NCBI GenBank assembly: GCA_914767715.1
Contig: OU612072.1
Coordinates: 13,082,001 to 13,146,000, forward strand
DNA from: Membranipora membranacea
Taxonomy: Eukaryota; Bryozoa; Gymnolaemata; Cheilostomatida; Membraniporidae
Direction: 5' to 3'
DNA length: 64,000 nt
The notes beneath the pieces are model-generated. The model made no database searches, was not told the origin of the DNA, and was given only the letters and a program-made list of their open reading frames with translations. The position numbers and the translations under genes were made by a program. Of this stretch, positions 11,828 through 24,344 are shown piece after piece (the first letter of the stretch is position 1; each line of letters starts with the position of its first letter).

Positions 11828-11835
11828 CTTATATA
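11828..11835 (-). promoter_or_regulatory. TATA box of copy A
   Basis: TATATAAG on the minus strand, about 30 bp before the conserved CAGTGTTCACTTGTC stretch where transcription should start, and about 80 bp before the exon 1 donor. Confidence 0.7.
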
Positions 11836-12186
11836 CCAGTCCATTCATTGGACGCTTCAAATGAAGACAGCTCACTGCAGACTGTATTGTCAAGTCAAAG
11901 CATTAGTAAGCGATACAAGGGTAGCCTGCTGGTGCCCTCAGTCATTGTTACAAATCTGACTGATAATTGATCAATAAAAGTAAATGTATCATGACTCGAT
12001 AATTGAACGAAAACAAGCGTGAATTGACTTTCATCAAGTTGGATGGCTAGGCATATATTAAAAGTCCAATATGAGATTGATTGTCTTGAAAGTTCAACTA
12101 CCCTCAAATTTTTTTAATTTGAACAATTGTAAGTGGTATCATCAGCTTGAGTTTTTTAACCTCACTTGGCCACTAGACAATGAACA

Positions 12187-12356
12187 ATGATAAACTACGT
12201 GTACCTGCATCGATTGTTTTAAACTCGATTGTGCATTTTAAACATTCCCACACAATGGGCATGAAAACCAATTAAATATGATATATCATATTTAATTGAT
12301 TTTCATGCCCATTTTGTTGTGATGATGGTACATGTAGTTTATCATTGTTCATTGTT
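12187..12356. mobile_element. Palindromic foldback element, unit A (one arm shortened)
   Basis: Arms start AACAATGATAAACTAC and meet at a centre around ATATGATATATCATAT. In this copy about 50 bp of one arm are missing. It lies 352 bp before the TATA box, as in the other units. Confidence 0.7.
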
Positions 12357-13457
12357 ATTTTGAGGGATTACTTATTGTATTGATAGTGTTGCATAATATC
12401 TATATACAATGTTTATTGTATAATAGATATCACTATATGAAACTGTCTGCTTCATCGAGGGATGGAGGCACAATGGGATGAATATACAACCAAACGGTTA
12501 TGATACATGTTTGGACTGATTTCCTGTGGTTTATTATTTTACTCTCGATTCTGTAGAAACCTAATACACAACAATACCAAAGACTCATCTTGGCCCTCAC
12601 TATTACTACAATAGTGCTAGCTGTGTGCTCTGCCCCTATACATTAGCGACTACCTGAATTTCAATATGCATGCATATTGGATTTAATTATCCCCTAAAAT
12701 TCCTGTTTTTGATTGCTCCATAAATAACATCCTTCAGGCTAAAAATGGAGTAAAAATGTCAAATAATCCAGCTCTACAATGGCACAGTACCCGGGACTAA
12801 CCTTGATCCACTTGTTAATATCTGGTGATGTCAGCTGTTCTTCTTAGAATTTCACTGTCATCAGTATTGCTCAATTTCCCAATCCTAGTAATATCAGGGC
12901 TCAAACATCAAACCCCACCACTGAGCACCAAAATTTTACAATGCCCAGATTGAGTTGTCTGCTAGAATTTCTCTTCCCGGCGTCAATCTCTTATTGCTGT
13001 CTGTCCAGTTCTCTCATGTACTTCTCAGTCTCAACCTGATCCTTTCTCGCTGTTGCGAATGTGTTCTCAACTCTTTAGTTGTCGCAAAACGATTGTTGAC
13101 CTTAGATTTTAGTAGCCATGTTTCTGATAGGTCATCATTGTCCTAGCCTTATCAAAGTGGCTAAGCTGGTACTGACTACCCTGTCTGTGTATTGAGTATC
13201 CCTGTAAACCTGACTTTTCAAGGTACAGATTCACAAATTAACACATCTATCTCGCCTTATCGGGGGTGAGACGGGATAAGAGATAAATGTAAACCTCTGA
13301 ATAGACGTAGAATAATATCAGGGCTATTCTAGAAGTGTCACTCATCAATTAAGTTTTTATGTGGAAGCCAGCTCCTCATACAGACACATTGCACTCAAAA
13401 ATTAAGATTATTAAAGAAAATAAAAATCTGTGAATGAATATAATGGAAGCGTTTAAA

Positions 13458-13955
13458 GTGTCTAGGAAAGCAAAAGACAACCACTGTTCATATCGAAGTT
13501 TTGCCATTGTAATGAACAAAAATATTAAACTTGTTTCGCACAAGGACATTTTTGAATGACGTAACCTAATTTAAAGTGTGAAAATCCAGGTTCTAGAAGT
13601 TTCTACAGTATGTCATCTCCCCTGTTATGTGTTGACACTAAACTATCTTGCTTTATGTTACCGTCGTCGAATACTTATTTTTTGTCATGTCTAGTGTAAG
13701 TAGAGCAGCCTTGTGAATGTTCTAGGTAGGCCAGGACTGGGCTTACTGTTAAACTGTAAGTGTATCATCCTTTGAATGTGAGTCCGTTACAGGGGAGATA
13801 AATTAATGTAGTCTCTTCTAGACCTTAGATTTTCGCACTTTAAATTAGGTTAAATCATTCAATAATGTCCTTGTGCAAAAAAATTTACTTTTTTTGTTCA
13901 TTGCAATGACAAAGCTTTGATATGAACAGTGGTTGTTTTTTGCTTTCCAAGAGAC
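13458..13955. mobile_element. Long-TIR MITE (~500 bp), unit A
   Basis: The ends are GTGTCTAGGAAAGCAAAAGA and its inverse, and the arms match over roughly 170 bp each. The flanks on both sides are TTTAAA, so the target-site duplication may be TTAA or TTTAAA. No transposase is encoded. All six units carry it at the same place. Confidence 0.7.
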
Positions 13956-14143
13956 TTTAAAACTGTATTAAGAAACAGTTGTATTGAAGTATCCTGATTA
14001 AACAAAATAATCATTGCTCAATATTTTGTTCCAATCCCTATCAACATCAATAGTCTTTTGGTACTTTCAATCATTGATATTCAGGGCTCAAATGTCTTTC
14101 AACTCATAGAGCTTGGAAATAAATAGGCAAAAGCGCTGACATA

Positions 14144-14169
14144 GTACTTGTGAAAATTTTCACAAGTAC
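14144..14169. repeat. 26-bp perfect palindrome within a ~70-bp foldback
   Basis: The core ACTTGTGAAAATTTTCACAAGT is self-complementary and the flanks (AATAGGCAAAAG-type) pair as well. The same foldback is at 37,944-37,969 and 56,818-56,843, worn in B and C and reduced in E. Confidence 0.75.
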
Positions 14170-15417
14170 ACGTTCGCCTTTTGCTTATTGAGAGGCCATG
14201 TCAATTTTTCCTTAAACCGTAGGGATATTCTAACCATGACCAAAACCATTATGCCCTGAGCTCCACACTTTGTACGAGTTTGTATTCTTGTAAATACAAA
14301 GAAGTTTACCTGCACTTGACAAATTTAAATAAATTGATTTTTATTCAATAACCATTGTATAGGGTAGTGAAGAGTATGTTGTCCGCCACTCCTGTTCCAT
14401 ATAAAGGACTTTCATAAAAAATCCTCCGATGGGAACAGCCAGGGAGATTATCCATATGATTATAAAATTTTGGTTTCCAAAAACGTGTGACACTTTTTGC
14501 AAGCTGTTTAATTGGTTGAACAACGAATCGTCTTTTACCTGCAGCACCATTAGTGTTTGATTATTGGCACTTTAAGCTACAAGTTAGAATGTCCCTGGGA
14601 TGAAGGAAACAAGGAAACATGTGAAATTACCTCTGTATGCACCTAGATTAACCTCATAGTGATCTTCATGCTTGATTGTAGCAAAAATATCAATTAATTG
14701 AGTGGATCATATTCGCTGTAAGCGTTGCTATGAATTATTCTGCACTAGATAAATAAATCAAATTAAAAAAGAGATGAGAGATTTGATATCATTGTCATTG
14801 GAGTTTTGGTTTTCAATGTTGATTTACTGCAACAAATCTGATTGTCGACCAGTGTGGGTAAACGTTAAACTATACAGTAATTAGTTTTAGTTTAATAAGA
14901 AGAATGAGCTGCTTGTACCATCAACGATTGTTTCAAACTGATTGTTTAGTTTCCAACAACATTTAACAATTTGAATTCAAATCACTCAATAACCTCATCA
15001 AGATTTGGTTTATCCATATGGTTTTATCATTCAGGGAAAACACCCTCATCGAGCTATACACTTCTCGTAACGCACATATGTATGAATATTTCATCATAGC
15101 AACCTTTGGATGAATTCACAGCTAGCCATTTGTCCGCTGTTAAACACTTCATCGATCGTTTTACGCCCTGATGTTGACAGAAATCACATGTCAAAGACAT
15201 AGCTAAATAGCTAATTGTAAAGAAAAATTCCGAAATCATAAAGCAGCTTTCTTCTTATTTTAAATCACAATATTAGATATAGATATATAGATATGCTATT
15301 TTAATCAGTGAGTGTGTTATCCTTCCGTGACGATCAGTTGACAAATACATTCCAAACTTTGAGGTTTAATTTCTGACACACGGTTTAGACTACTGGAACG
15401 GTAATTTATGTCACAAT

Positions 15418-15500
15418 AATTTATAATGGGCCAGTGGGCCTGCAAACTTTTAACTTGCAAGTTTAAAGTTTGCAGGCCCACTGGCCCATTATAAATTGTT
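15418..15500. repeat. ~83-bp palindrome at the end of the unit A arm
   Basis: ATAATTTATAATGGGCCAGT followed by GGGCCTGCAAACTTT and a few bases is mirrored exactly by AAAGTTTGCAGGCCCACTGG and so on. Other units have only one half of this (17,860-17,895; 36,705-36,735; 55,553-55,582). The second half is therefore a local inverted duplication at the junction. Confidence 0.85.
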
Positions 15501-15529
15501 AATTATAATTTTTGTTAAACTTCCTGTGC

Positions 15530-16045
15530 GTTACTCCGAGTAACTTTTTAACTGGACGACAGATATTTGAAATCTTGCCCCGCTTCCGCCAGTCTCTTCT
15601 CCATAACTCAAAGTTTTTCAACGAGGATCTGGATTTACAAATTGCATTGCATTCTACAACCTATCATGGTCAATTCATATATTTATGAGTCTCAAAATCT
15701 TGTACAAAGATGCTCAAAAACTCTGAATAGCGGAGTGATGCAAACACTGTTGCTAATATACAATACAATATCATAAAGTTGCCACCTATAATTATATGCA
15801 TATGTGATTGATTAAAAGTTTAATTAAAATCAGATGTCTTATCACTCGTCTATCCCGCAGCATAGGCGGCGAAATAATATTATTGCCTTATTGGCGAGAC
15901 AATTTGCTCCCTGTTTGCAGGCAGGTCGGAGCACACCTTGGGGTCAACAAATCCCCAGTATAAAATGGACTGCAGTGGGATTCGAACCCACAACCTTCAA
16001 CACTTGCATGTTGAAGTCTAGCGCTCTAACCAACTGAGCCACCTC
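15530..16045 (-). mobile_element. tRNA-headed SINE, interrupted copy
   Basis: On the minus strand an A box (TGGCTCAGTTGG, 16,030-16,041) and B box (GGTTCGAATCC, 15,978-15,988) are followed by a body shared with 35,590-35,765. About 250 bp of other sequence (about 15,600-15,890) splits the body. The seven bases before the D arm cannot pair with those after the T arm, so it is not a working tRNA gene. Confidence 0.65.
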
Positions 16046-17159
16046 CTACTACTATTCCTATTGTATACTGTCCAGATTTTTTTATCGTAAAGTCAATCTG
16101 AAAACCATTAAACTGCATTTTGGGAATTTGTTATTCGGTAGACATAGGATGTCTCATAAAGAGATGATTTGGTTAATCCATGAATACTTTAACAGTGTCT
16201 ACCATTTTTGGAATCGCAAGTAGTGTAAAACTCTTGACAACTTTACACATAGCCTATATAAAACATGACGGTATATTCAAAACTTGATATGTATGCAGAT
16301 ATCTGCCATTCTTTTGCGAAGTCTTGAAAAACATTTTGTTTACGAAAGCAGTAATGAATTCTGAGGTAACCATTTTTTATCATGATCCTTTGAAGTGAAG
16401 AAAAATGATTCAAATGACATGAAAAATACTCAACAAAGTACCATTTGCACCATTTGCGACGTTAGTTGGTTCGAGCTATTGCAATGTTTAAAAAGTTGCG
16501 TTGTTTGAGGGTTCAACACATCCCTATATTTGCACTTTTTTGTAAACTGTCATCCAGATTTATGCCCCTCTGATATGGGAATCTTTAAAGCTGTACGATG
16601 AAGAAATATGTTCCCTAAAAAGGGGTTTTAAATACACAGAGAAGGTAGTAAATGCAAGCTCAGACATTTTTCAGGATTTAGCAAGTTGAGATACTTTTTT
16701 TGAGTTGAAACGTTCGCACCAACAAATAAAAGGGAACAGGGCAATCTGGGCATTGTAAAAAAATTGATGACTCTAAATATGGGCATTCCAAAAAGTTTGC
16801 TCTAGAGTGGTTGGGTTTGATGTTGGAGTCCTGAAATTATTAAAGCTGAAAAATAATGGAGCGCAAATTTAAGAAGAAGAGCTCACGTCATCAATTCTCA
16901 ACAAATTGATTAAGTTAAGTCCCAGGTATCATGGTGTGCTGGACCAAATGACATTTTCATCTCAGTTTTCGGTGTGCTGTAAATTACTTGCATGCATGAT
17001 CCGGTCATATTTGTGAACCCTATTTTAGGAATCAATTCAATCAACACTGCAATCAAATTCAAAGGCCGACAGTCTCTAGAAGGTACAGAACTGTGTGAAG
17101 GGCAGTGCACACCTCTATCAATTCCTAAATGATGGGGAGTGACAAAACTCTTTAAAATT
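16046..17159. other. Centre of the A/B head-to-head pair
   Basis: No gene seen. The sequence matches the inverse of 34,560-35,590 in the C/D centre, and part of it (about 17,080-17,160) matches about 54,570-54,670 in the E/F centre. So the three centres share old sequence rearranged differently. Confidence 0.5.
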
Positions 17160-18708
17160 GTTTTGTATTTTGGTTCTGCAAACAGTTTCAAAAACATCAA
17201 AAAGGGAAATCAATCCAAACATAAAACATAGCCATTCGGTTTCATACTCTTGCCATCTTTTTCCTAGTATTATTGAAGCAGACAATACAAAGACAGATTC
17301 ACATAGTGATATCGTACATTATAAATTTTACATGTCACAATATACATTCTATATAGATGAATATGCAACAATTTTCAATATACTGATTGATGCCTTAAAT
17401 TAACCATGGGTATTATAACCATATGTACCAGCATCAATTGTTTAAATTGATTGTGCATTTTGAAAATTACCACACAACGGCCTAAACACTCAAGTTGATG
17501 TTACCACTTACCATTGTTCAAATTATATAAATGTAATGGTAGTTGAACTTTCAGACCATTCAATCTCCGCGTCAGACTTTTTATATAATCACAGCCATCC
17601 AAATGGAATGTGATATTGTATGTTTTCTCTGAGTTAACCAAAGTTGTCGCTCTGATCATCATAGACACAGATCAAGCGTAATTTGACGAAGTTTATTTTG
17701 CATAGAAAATCGTGGCATATCATGAATGTGTAGTTAATGCCACTGGTTTGATTTTCCAGTGTATTTTGTATGTCAACGTCAATTTCTGACAAAAGTTCAG
17801 GGCCAAGTTCCTGGGGAATCAATGGTTTTTTAAGCTTCCTGTGCGTTCTGGTCCAGGTGTAAAGTTTGCAGGCCCACTGGCACATTATAGATTGTTTTGA
17901 CGTAAATTACCGGTCCAGTAGTCTAAACCATGTGTCAGAGATTAACCTCAAAGTTAGGAATGTATTTGTCAACTTATCGTCACGGAAGGATAACACACTC
18001 ACTGATTAAAATAGCATATCTATATATCTATATCTAATATTGTGATTTAAAATAAGAAGAAAGCTGCTCTATGATTTCGGAATTTTTCTTTACAGTTAGC
18101 TATTTAGCTATGTCTTTGATATGTGACTTCTGTCAACATCAGGGCCTAAAACGATCGATGAAGTGTTTAATAGTAATTGGCTAGCTGTGAACTCATCGGA
18201 AGGTTGCTATGATGAAATATTCATATACATATGTGCGTTACGAGAAGTGTATAGCTCAATGAGGGTGTTTTCACTGAATGATGAAACCAGATGGATGAAC
18301 AAAATCTTGATGAGGTTATTGAGTAATTTGAATAGTTGATGGTACCAGCAGCTCATTCTTCTTATTAAACTAAATCTAATTACTGTATAGTTTAACGTTT
18401 ACCCACACTGGTCTACAATCAGATTTGTTGCGGTAATTCAACATTGAAAACCAAAGCTCCAATGACAATGATATCAAATCTCTCATCTCTTTGTTAATTT
18501 TATTCAATATCTAGTGCAGAATTATTCATAGAAACGCTTACAGAGAATATGATCCACTCAAGTGATTGATATTTTTGCTACAATCAAGCATTAAGATCAC
18601 CATGAAGTTAATCTAGCTACATACAGAGGTAGTTTCACAGGTTTCCTTATTTCCTTCATCCTAGGGACATTCTAACTTGTAGCTTAAAGTGCCAATAATC
18701 AAACACTA

Positions 18709-19008
18709 ATGGTGCTGCAGGCAAAAGACCACACGTTGTTCAACCAATTAAACAGCTGCCAAAAATTGCCACATGTTTTGGGCAACCAAAATAATATAAT
18801 CAAATGGATAATCTTCCTGGCTGTTCCCATCGGAGGATTTCTTATGAAAGTCCTTTTATATGGAACAGGAGCGGCGGACAACATACTCTTCACTACCCTA
18901 TACAATTATTTAAATTTGTCAAGCGCAGGTAAACCTCTTTGTATTTATAAGAATACAAACTCGTACAAAGTGTGCAGCTCAGGGCATAATGGTATTGGTC
19001 ATGGTTAG
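18709..19008 (+). other. Conserved 99-codon open frame, unit B; coding status unclear
   Basis: Starts MVLQAKDHTLFNQLNSCQK and contains a hydrophobic stretch (IIKWIIFLAVPIGGFLMKVLL) and ends SSGHNGIGHG. The same frame is open over 99 codons in unit C (29,777-30,076), is cut short in A, E and F, and broken in D. An acceptor-like TTCTAACTTGTAG lies 37 bp before the ATG, and CAG/GTAAAC could be a donor near the end. An overlapping frame reading KCQLSNTNGAAGKRR is open in C and F but has two stops here. It may be a worn exon or chance. Confidence 0.25.
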
Positions 19009-19280
19009 AAAATCGGTTTAAGGAAAAATTGACATGCCCTCCCAATAGGCAAAAGGCTAACGTGTACTTATGAAAATATTCACAAGTACATTTATGTCAG
19101 CGCTTTTGCCTATTTATTTCCAAGGTCTATGAGTTGAAAGACATTTGAGCCCCAAATATCAATGATTGAAAGTACCAAAAGACAATAAATGTTGATAGAG
19201 ATAGGAACAAAATATGGAACAATGATTAGCTTGTTTAATTAGGAATCTTCAATACAACTGTTTCTCAATGCAGTTTTAAA

Positions 19281-19779
19281 GTGTCTAGGGAAAGCAAAAG
19301 ACAACCGGTGTTCATATCAAAGCTTTGCCATTGCAATGAAAAAACAAAGTAATTTTTTTGCACAAGGACATTATTGAATGATTTAACCTAATTTAAAGTG
19401 GGAAAATCTAGGATCTAGAAGAGACTAAATTATTTTATCTCCCCTGTAACGGACTCACATTTAAAGGATGATACAATTACAGTATAACAGTAAGCCTAGC
19501 CCTGGGATTGCCTAGAACATTTACAAGGCTGCTTTACTTACACTAGACATTATCAAAAATTAGTATTGGATGATGATAGCGTAGACAAAGATAATTTAGT
19601 GTTAACACGTAACAGGGGAGATGACATACTGTAGATCCTTCTAGAAAAAGGATTTTCGCACTTTAAATTAGGTTACGTCAGTCATAAATGTCCTTGTGCA
19701 AAAAAAATTTACCATTTCTGTTTATTACAATGGCCAAGCTTTGATATGAACAGTGGTTGTTTTTTGCTTTCCTAGTCAC
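19281..19779. mobile_element. Long-TIR MITE (~500 bp), unit B
   Basis: Ends GTGTCTAGGGAAAGC and CTTTCCTAGTCAC, with long inverted arms as in the other units. No coding capacity. Confidence 0.7.
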
Positions 19780-21147
19780 TTTAGTCAGTATATCTACGTC
19801 AATTCCATGATATTCACTCACAGATTTTTATTTTCTTTTATTATCTTAATTTTTGAGTGGAATGTGTCTGTATGAGGAACTGGCTTCCACATAAAAACTT
19901 AATTGATGAGTGACACTTCTAGAATATAACTGATATTATTCTACGTCTATTCAAAAGTTTAGATTTATCTCCTGTCTCAATCCGGCTTTCCCTATCACCT
20001 ACGGTTAATTAATTGAGGGAAATCTCTCATTCAAAGAAGAGCTAATCTGTTGAAAACAAAGCCAAAGATAATTGTTTCCGAGAAGGGACCACTGATTCAT
20101 TGAGGTAAGCGACAAAATCGTTTAATATTTTATCGAAAATAGTATTTTGTTTTTTTTGTAAAATTAGAAAATTTTCACCATTGAGCCACCCCGTAACTCA
20201 ACTGAATCGTTTAGGTAGTGTGTGGCTAGCAAGGGTCATCTCAAGTCTCATTTGACGCATGTGCTCATAACTAATGTCTTGCAATTCAACTTATCGCTAA
20301 TCTAGCCACATTTTTTTAAACTAAGATCATCTTAATCTTTATCTTGATGAGTTTATTATTGCCTCATTTGATAACCAATTAGCAGAGTATTAAATTGAGG
20401 TTTACATGATAGTCAATAGTTAGATCTCGTACAAGTGTGAAAATAGAGCGGAGTTGTGTGGATTCATAAACACTCCGTTATTGCTATTCTGTTGTAAGCT
20501 GTCACCCTAGATAAGGCGACATAGATGTGTTAATTTGAGAGTCTGTACCTTGAAAAGAAATGTTTACAGGGATACTTAATACACAGACAGGGTAGTCAGT
20601 ACCAGCTTAGCCACTTTGATAAGGCTAGGACAACGATGACCTATCAGAAACATGGCTACTAAAATTTAAGGTCAACAAACTTTTTGCGACAAGTGGATCA
20701 AGGTCAGTCCCGGGTACTGTGCCATTGCAGAGCTGGATAATTTGACATTTTTTCTCCATTTTTAGCCTGAAGGAAGCTATTTATGGTGCAAGCATGAACA
20801 GGAATTTTAGGGGATAATTAAATCAAAAACGCATGCAAATCGAAATACAGGTAGTCGCTAATGTATAGGGACAGAGCACACAGCTACCACTATTGTAGTA
20901 ATAGTTAGGGCCAAGACGACTCTTTTGTAACGTTGTGTATTAGGGTTCTACAGAATCGAGAGTAAAATAACAGCCCACAGGAAATCAGTCCAAACATGTA
21001 TCATAACCGTTTGGTTGTATACTATCCCGTTGTGCCTCCATCCCTCAATGAAGCAGACAGTCTCATATAGTGATATCTATTATACAAAAAACATTGTATA
21101 TAGATATTATGCAACACTGTCAATACAATAAGTAATCCCTAAAATTA

Positions 21148-21361
21148 ACAACGAACAATGATAAACTACATGTACCAGTATCGATTGTTTTAAATTTGAT
21201 TGTGCATTTTAAACATCACAAAAAAATTGGCATGAAAATCAATTAAATATGATATATCATATTTATTTGGTTTTCATGCCCATTGTGTGGTAATGTTTAA
21301 AATGCACAATCAAATTTAAAACAATCGATGCAGGTACATGTAGTTTATCGTTGTTCATTGT
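21148..21361. mobile_element. Palindromic foldback element, unit B
   Basis: Nearly perfect inverted arms of about 105 bp from ACAACGAACAATGATAAAC to its inverse, centred on TATGATATATCATA. It lies 354 bp before the TATA box. Confidence 0.8.
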
Positions 21362-21714
21362 TTAGTGGCCAAGTGAGGTTGAAAAACTCAAGCTGATGAT
21401 ACCACTTACAATTGTTCAAATTAAAAAAAATTGGAGGGTAGTTGAACTTTCAAGACAATCAATCGTAATATCAGACTTTTAATATATGCCTAGCCTTCGA
21501 ACTTGATGAAAGTCAATTAACGCTTGTTTTAGCTCAATGTTAATGACATTATAGAGTCATGATACAATTACTTTTATTGATCAATATCAGTCAGATTTGT
21601 AACAATGACTGAGGGCACCAGCAGGCTACCCTTTTATCGCTTACTAATGCATTGACTTGACATTACAGTCTGCAGTGAGTTGCTTTCATTTGAAGCGTCC
21701 AATGAATCAACTGG

Positions 21715-21722
21715 TATATAAG
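21715..21722 (+). promoter_or_regulatory. TATA box of copy B
   Basis: TATATAAG, about 77 bp before the exon 1 donor GTGAGT at 21,800. Confidence 0.7.
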
Positions 21723-22303
21723 ATCTGGGAAAGCATCAGTGTTCACTTGTCTTTCCTTCAAACTGCATAGTTGTACATTTAACAGAGAACAGAAGAGAGG
21801 TGAGTCAATGTATCTCTCAAAACTACTTGAGTTGAACTATTTTTTTTGAATGACATTATTTTAATGTCTCACCACCAGCATTCACAGTCATAAACTGTTC
21901 TCTATCAAAATTATTTCTTGGCTATTCGTTGTATTGTGTTGGCCGTGATTTGCTAATATTGCTTTCTAAATTCATACTATGCTATTTTAATTTGGTCAGA
22001 CGGGATCATTATTACACAATTTGTGGCGCTTGATTCGATTTATACCAAAGATTCAACAGGTTTTACCAAATTAGAAGCACAAAAAGGTTCCATAATATGA
22101 CTGACCCAGATTGTAAGTCTTGCCTTGATTTTCCAGTTCACTCAACTCTCATTTGCAAGATCATGATCGGATGCATCGTAGTATAACTCATAACACTGTC
22201 TATAAATGATTGCATCCCTCTTTGTAGTTTCATTAGACAAATTCTTTTAACTTGTTAAGTCGCCAGTGTCAAATTTTCTTTATTTACAGAGAAGAAACAA
22301 ATA

Positions 22304-23125
22304 ATGAAGAGCACTATTATTATATGCATGTTTTTTGTGGTGTTCTGCGCTGTTGCCCAAGGTGAGATTGAAAATTAACCAAATTTCTCTCCTTACTACA
22401 GAAACTAATGAGACAACACTAAAACAAATAAATTTTTTTTTTGGAAAATAGTGTCGAGTTGCCTGATTTTCTTTCTTGCAATAATGTCTGACATCAAGCC
22501 TTGACACAATCTGCTAATTATTCGGGTTCTAATGTAAACTTTGACTTCGAAGAGCAATTACCTTTCCCCATTGATCAGTCTATAACTGTCAGTGTCAGTG
22601 TTGTATGTTATAGACGGCCATGAAATGAGTCACGTATACTTCAAATTTATTTTTGTTAGCTAGCTTGCTGGACCCTTCTTCTTTGAATGACAGAACATTA
22701 ACAACTTGAGATTTTGGCATTTTAATAGATGTGTACGCCATCACAGAATCACATATTGATCAGATAACTGTTTGTTTTATACAAATGATGCATCAATAAT
22801 ATGGCTATGTGAATATTAAACAATGTTATATGTGTTTATTATCTGCTTGCTTTAAACAATAGCGCAAGATTATTTGCAACTATAGGTTGATAGCAAATAC
22901 TTGAAGGAATTGAGTTGAATGGAAAATATCTTATGGTATTCATCTGATTTTTCAGGAAGCACTTACGAATCCCATGAAGCATATCTAAAAGAGCGTAACA
23001 GATGCCAAAACCTCGGTAGACAGTATAATGGAGCGAGGCTTGAATGTACAGAATTCTGTCAAGCAGGGCATTGCAAAGCAGAGTCAGCTGGCAGACTTCC
23101 ATACTGTGGGTGCTATGAATATTAA
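22304..23125 (+). CDS. Six-cysteine secreted peptide, copy B
   Basis: Exon 1 (noncoding) is about 21,746-21,799; exon 2 begins at 22,290 with coding part 22,304-22,361; exon 3 coding part is 22,956-23,125. Phase and lengths are as in copy A. The signal peptide differs by one residue (V11F). The mature part is the most divergent: His26, Leu30, Gly45, Gln55, Lys60, Pro68 and Tyr73, with all six cysteines kept. AATAAA is at 23,173-23,178. It runs tail-to-tail with copy C, the stop codons being 2.25 kb apart. All splice sites look intact, so it should be expressed. Confidence 0.82.
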
Positions 23126-23797
23126 GCAACACTCTGGAACAAATAGTTCTGTAACTCGTTCTCTTTGTTTGAAATAAATGAAATGAGTGAACCCAAAAAG
23201 TTTTTGATATCGGTTGTCTTGGAGATAACTATAATTATAGTATTGACTAATTGAGATTCACCAAAATTATACTATTGGTTTTCACATAAGTGTCAGTTAG
23301 CGAAAATTCCCTAATATAATGGCAGATGTACATGTCAAATAACTTCTTTCTTGGCCAAATATTGTATCAAGATTCTTAGCATCCCAGTCATAGAGCTACT
23401 CTGGTCTGAAAATTGTTGATTTAGCCACAGACAACAAGTCCTGTGCTAAAGTTCGGATCAGTTAGTGTACATCAGTTTAATTTGAAACTGAAACGCTGAT
23501 CATCTGATCGGTCTAACATAACCCCGCATTGTATTTCATTAGTAGATTCTGTTAACCAATTAAATGTGTTGTTGAATAACATGACCCAGCATTTACTTTA
23601 ACAATGAGATTGTATTAACTGATTAAATTGAATCCCTAACACCATCGACCCAGCAGTTTATTTCATTTACTGATGCTATTGACTGATAAAACAATGACAA
23701 TATTGTATAAATATCATATCACCTACGGTAAACCATTTCTGATCACTTCTTGTTCCTGTTCATCACATGACTGCTACCATCACACCACCATCATCAG

Positions 23798-23860
23798 AAA
23801 TCTCAACCAACTTCACAACAAATCTCAACCAACTTCACAACAAATCTGAACCAACTTCGA
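23798..23860. repeat. ~21-bp tandem repeat, three units
   Basis: AATCTCAACCAACTTCACAAC is repeated three times, the last with a change to CTGAACC. Diverged versions lie in the other downstream arms (about 9,520-9,720; 43,155-43,330; 47,360-47,560; 62,110-62,280). Confidence 0.8.
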
Positions 23861-24344
23861 TATTGACATACCTACTGCTGTCTTAAACCACTTCTAGACA
23901 CTGTTCGTCACATCACTGCTATCATCAAATCTCCTAATATAATCAAGAGAAACAACTGCAAACATCAACCATCTTCACAACAAATCTCAACCAACTTCAA
24001 TGAAAATCCAACGACACTAATATCATCAATGTGAAACTGGCCCATCAATATGCATATGCAGCAGTTAGAGCTTGACTCAGCAACATTGAGCCCATCACTC
24101 ATTTAGACTGTCAAAAAGGACAGTAGTTTTTTAGACATAAAGCCGAGTAGTATTTTGGACACCGAGCCGTGTAGTGTCTTAAAAGTGAGTGCTCACCTCA
24201 GGATCATACAGTCATCAATATTTTGCAGTTCAGTAATATCAAAAACAAAAATTTCTCATTATTACTTATCTGCAAAATGACGTTGTTACCTCTCAACAAC
24301 CAACCCTGTAGTCCTGCGCAACCTAATACAATCCACACATTTCA

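Larger units (their letters stand above)
11836..15458 (-). repeat. Upstream arm of unit A
   Basis: Read on the minus strand this matches the regions before genes B-F. It contains, outward from the gene, the 222-bp palindromic element (right arm partly lost), a stretch matching 20,700-21,100 of B, the ~500-bp long-TIR element, the short foldback at 14,144-14,169, the segment with a conserved open frame (14,341-14,550) and the segment encoding SLTCDFCQHQG and KWLAVNSS (15,054-15,239), here frameshifted. The arm ends in the perfect palindrome at 15,418-15,500. Confidence 0.8.
17160..21714 (+). repeat. Upstream arm of unit B
   Basis: Plus-strand counterpart of the unit A arm. It begins with an older diverged duplicate (17,170-17,640) of the stretch at about 20,950-21,540, then half of the GGCCCACTGGCC palindrome, the KWLAV segment (18,060-18,340, with a stop), the 99-codon open frame (18,709-19,008), the long-TIR element and the palindromic element before gene B. 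Confidence 0.75.

Noticed and set aside
12955-13146. 63-codon frame MSARISLP... found in A, C and E
   Set aside because: It runs opposite to the gene direction, has no splice or promoter context, and its conservation is that of the whole arm.
23798-23860. CRISPR-like repeat
   Set aside because: The ~21-bp units are contiguous, without spacers, in eukaryotic DNA.
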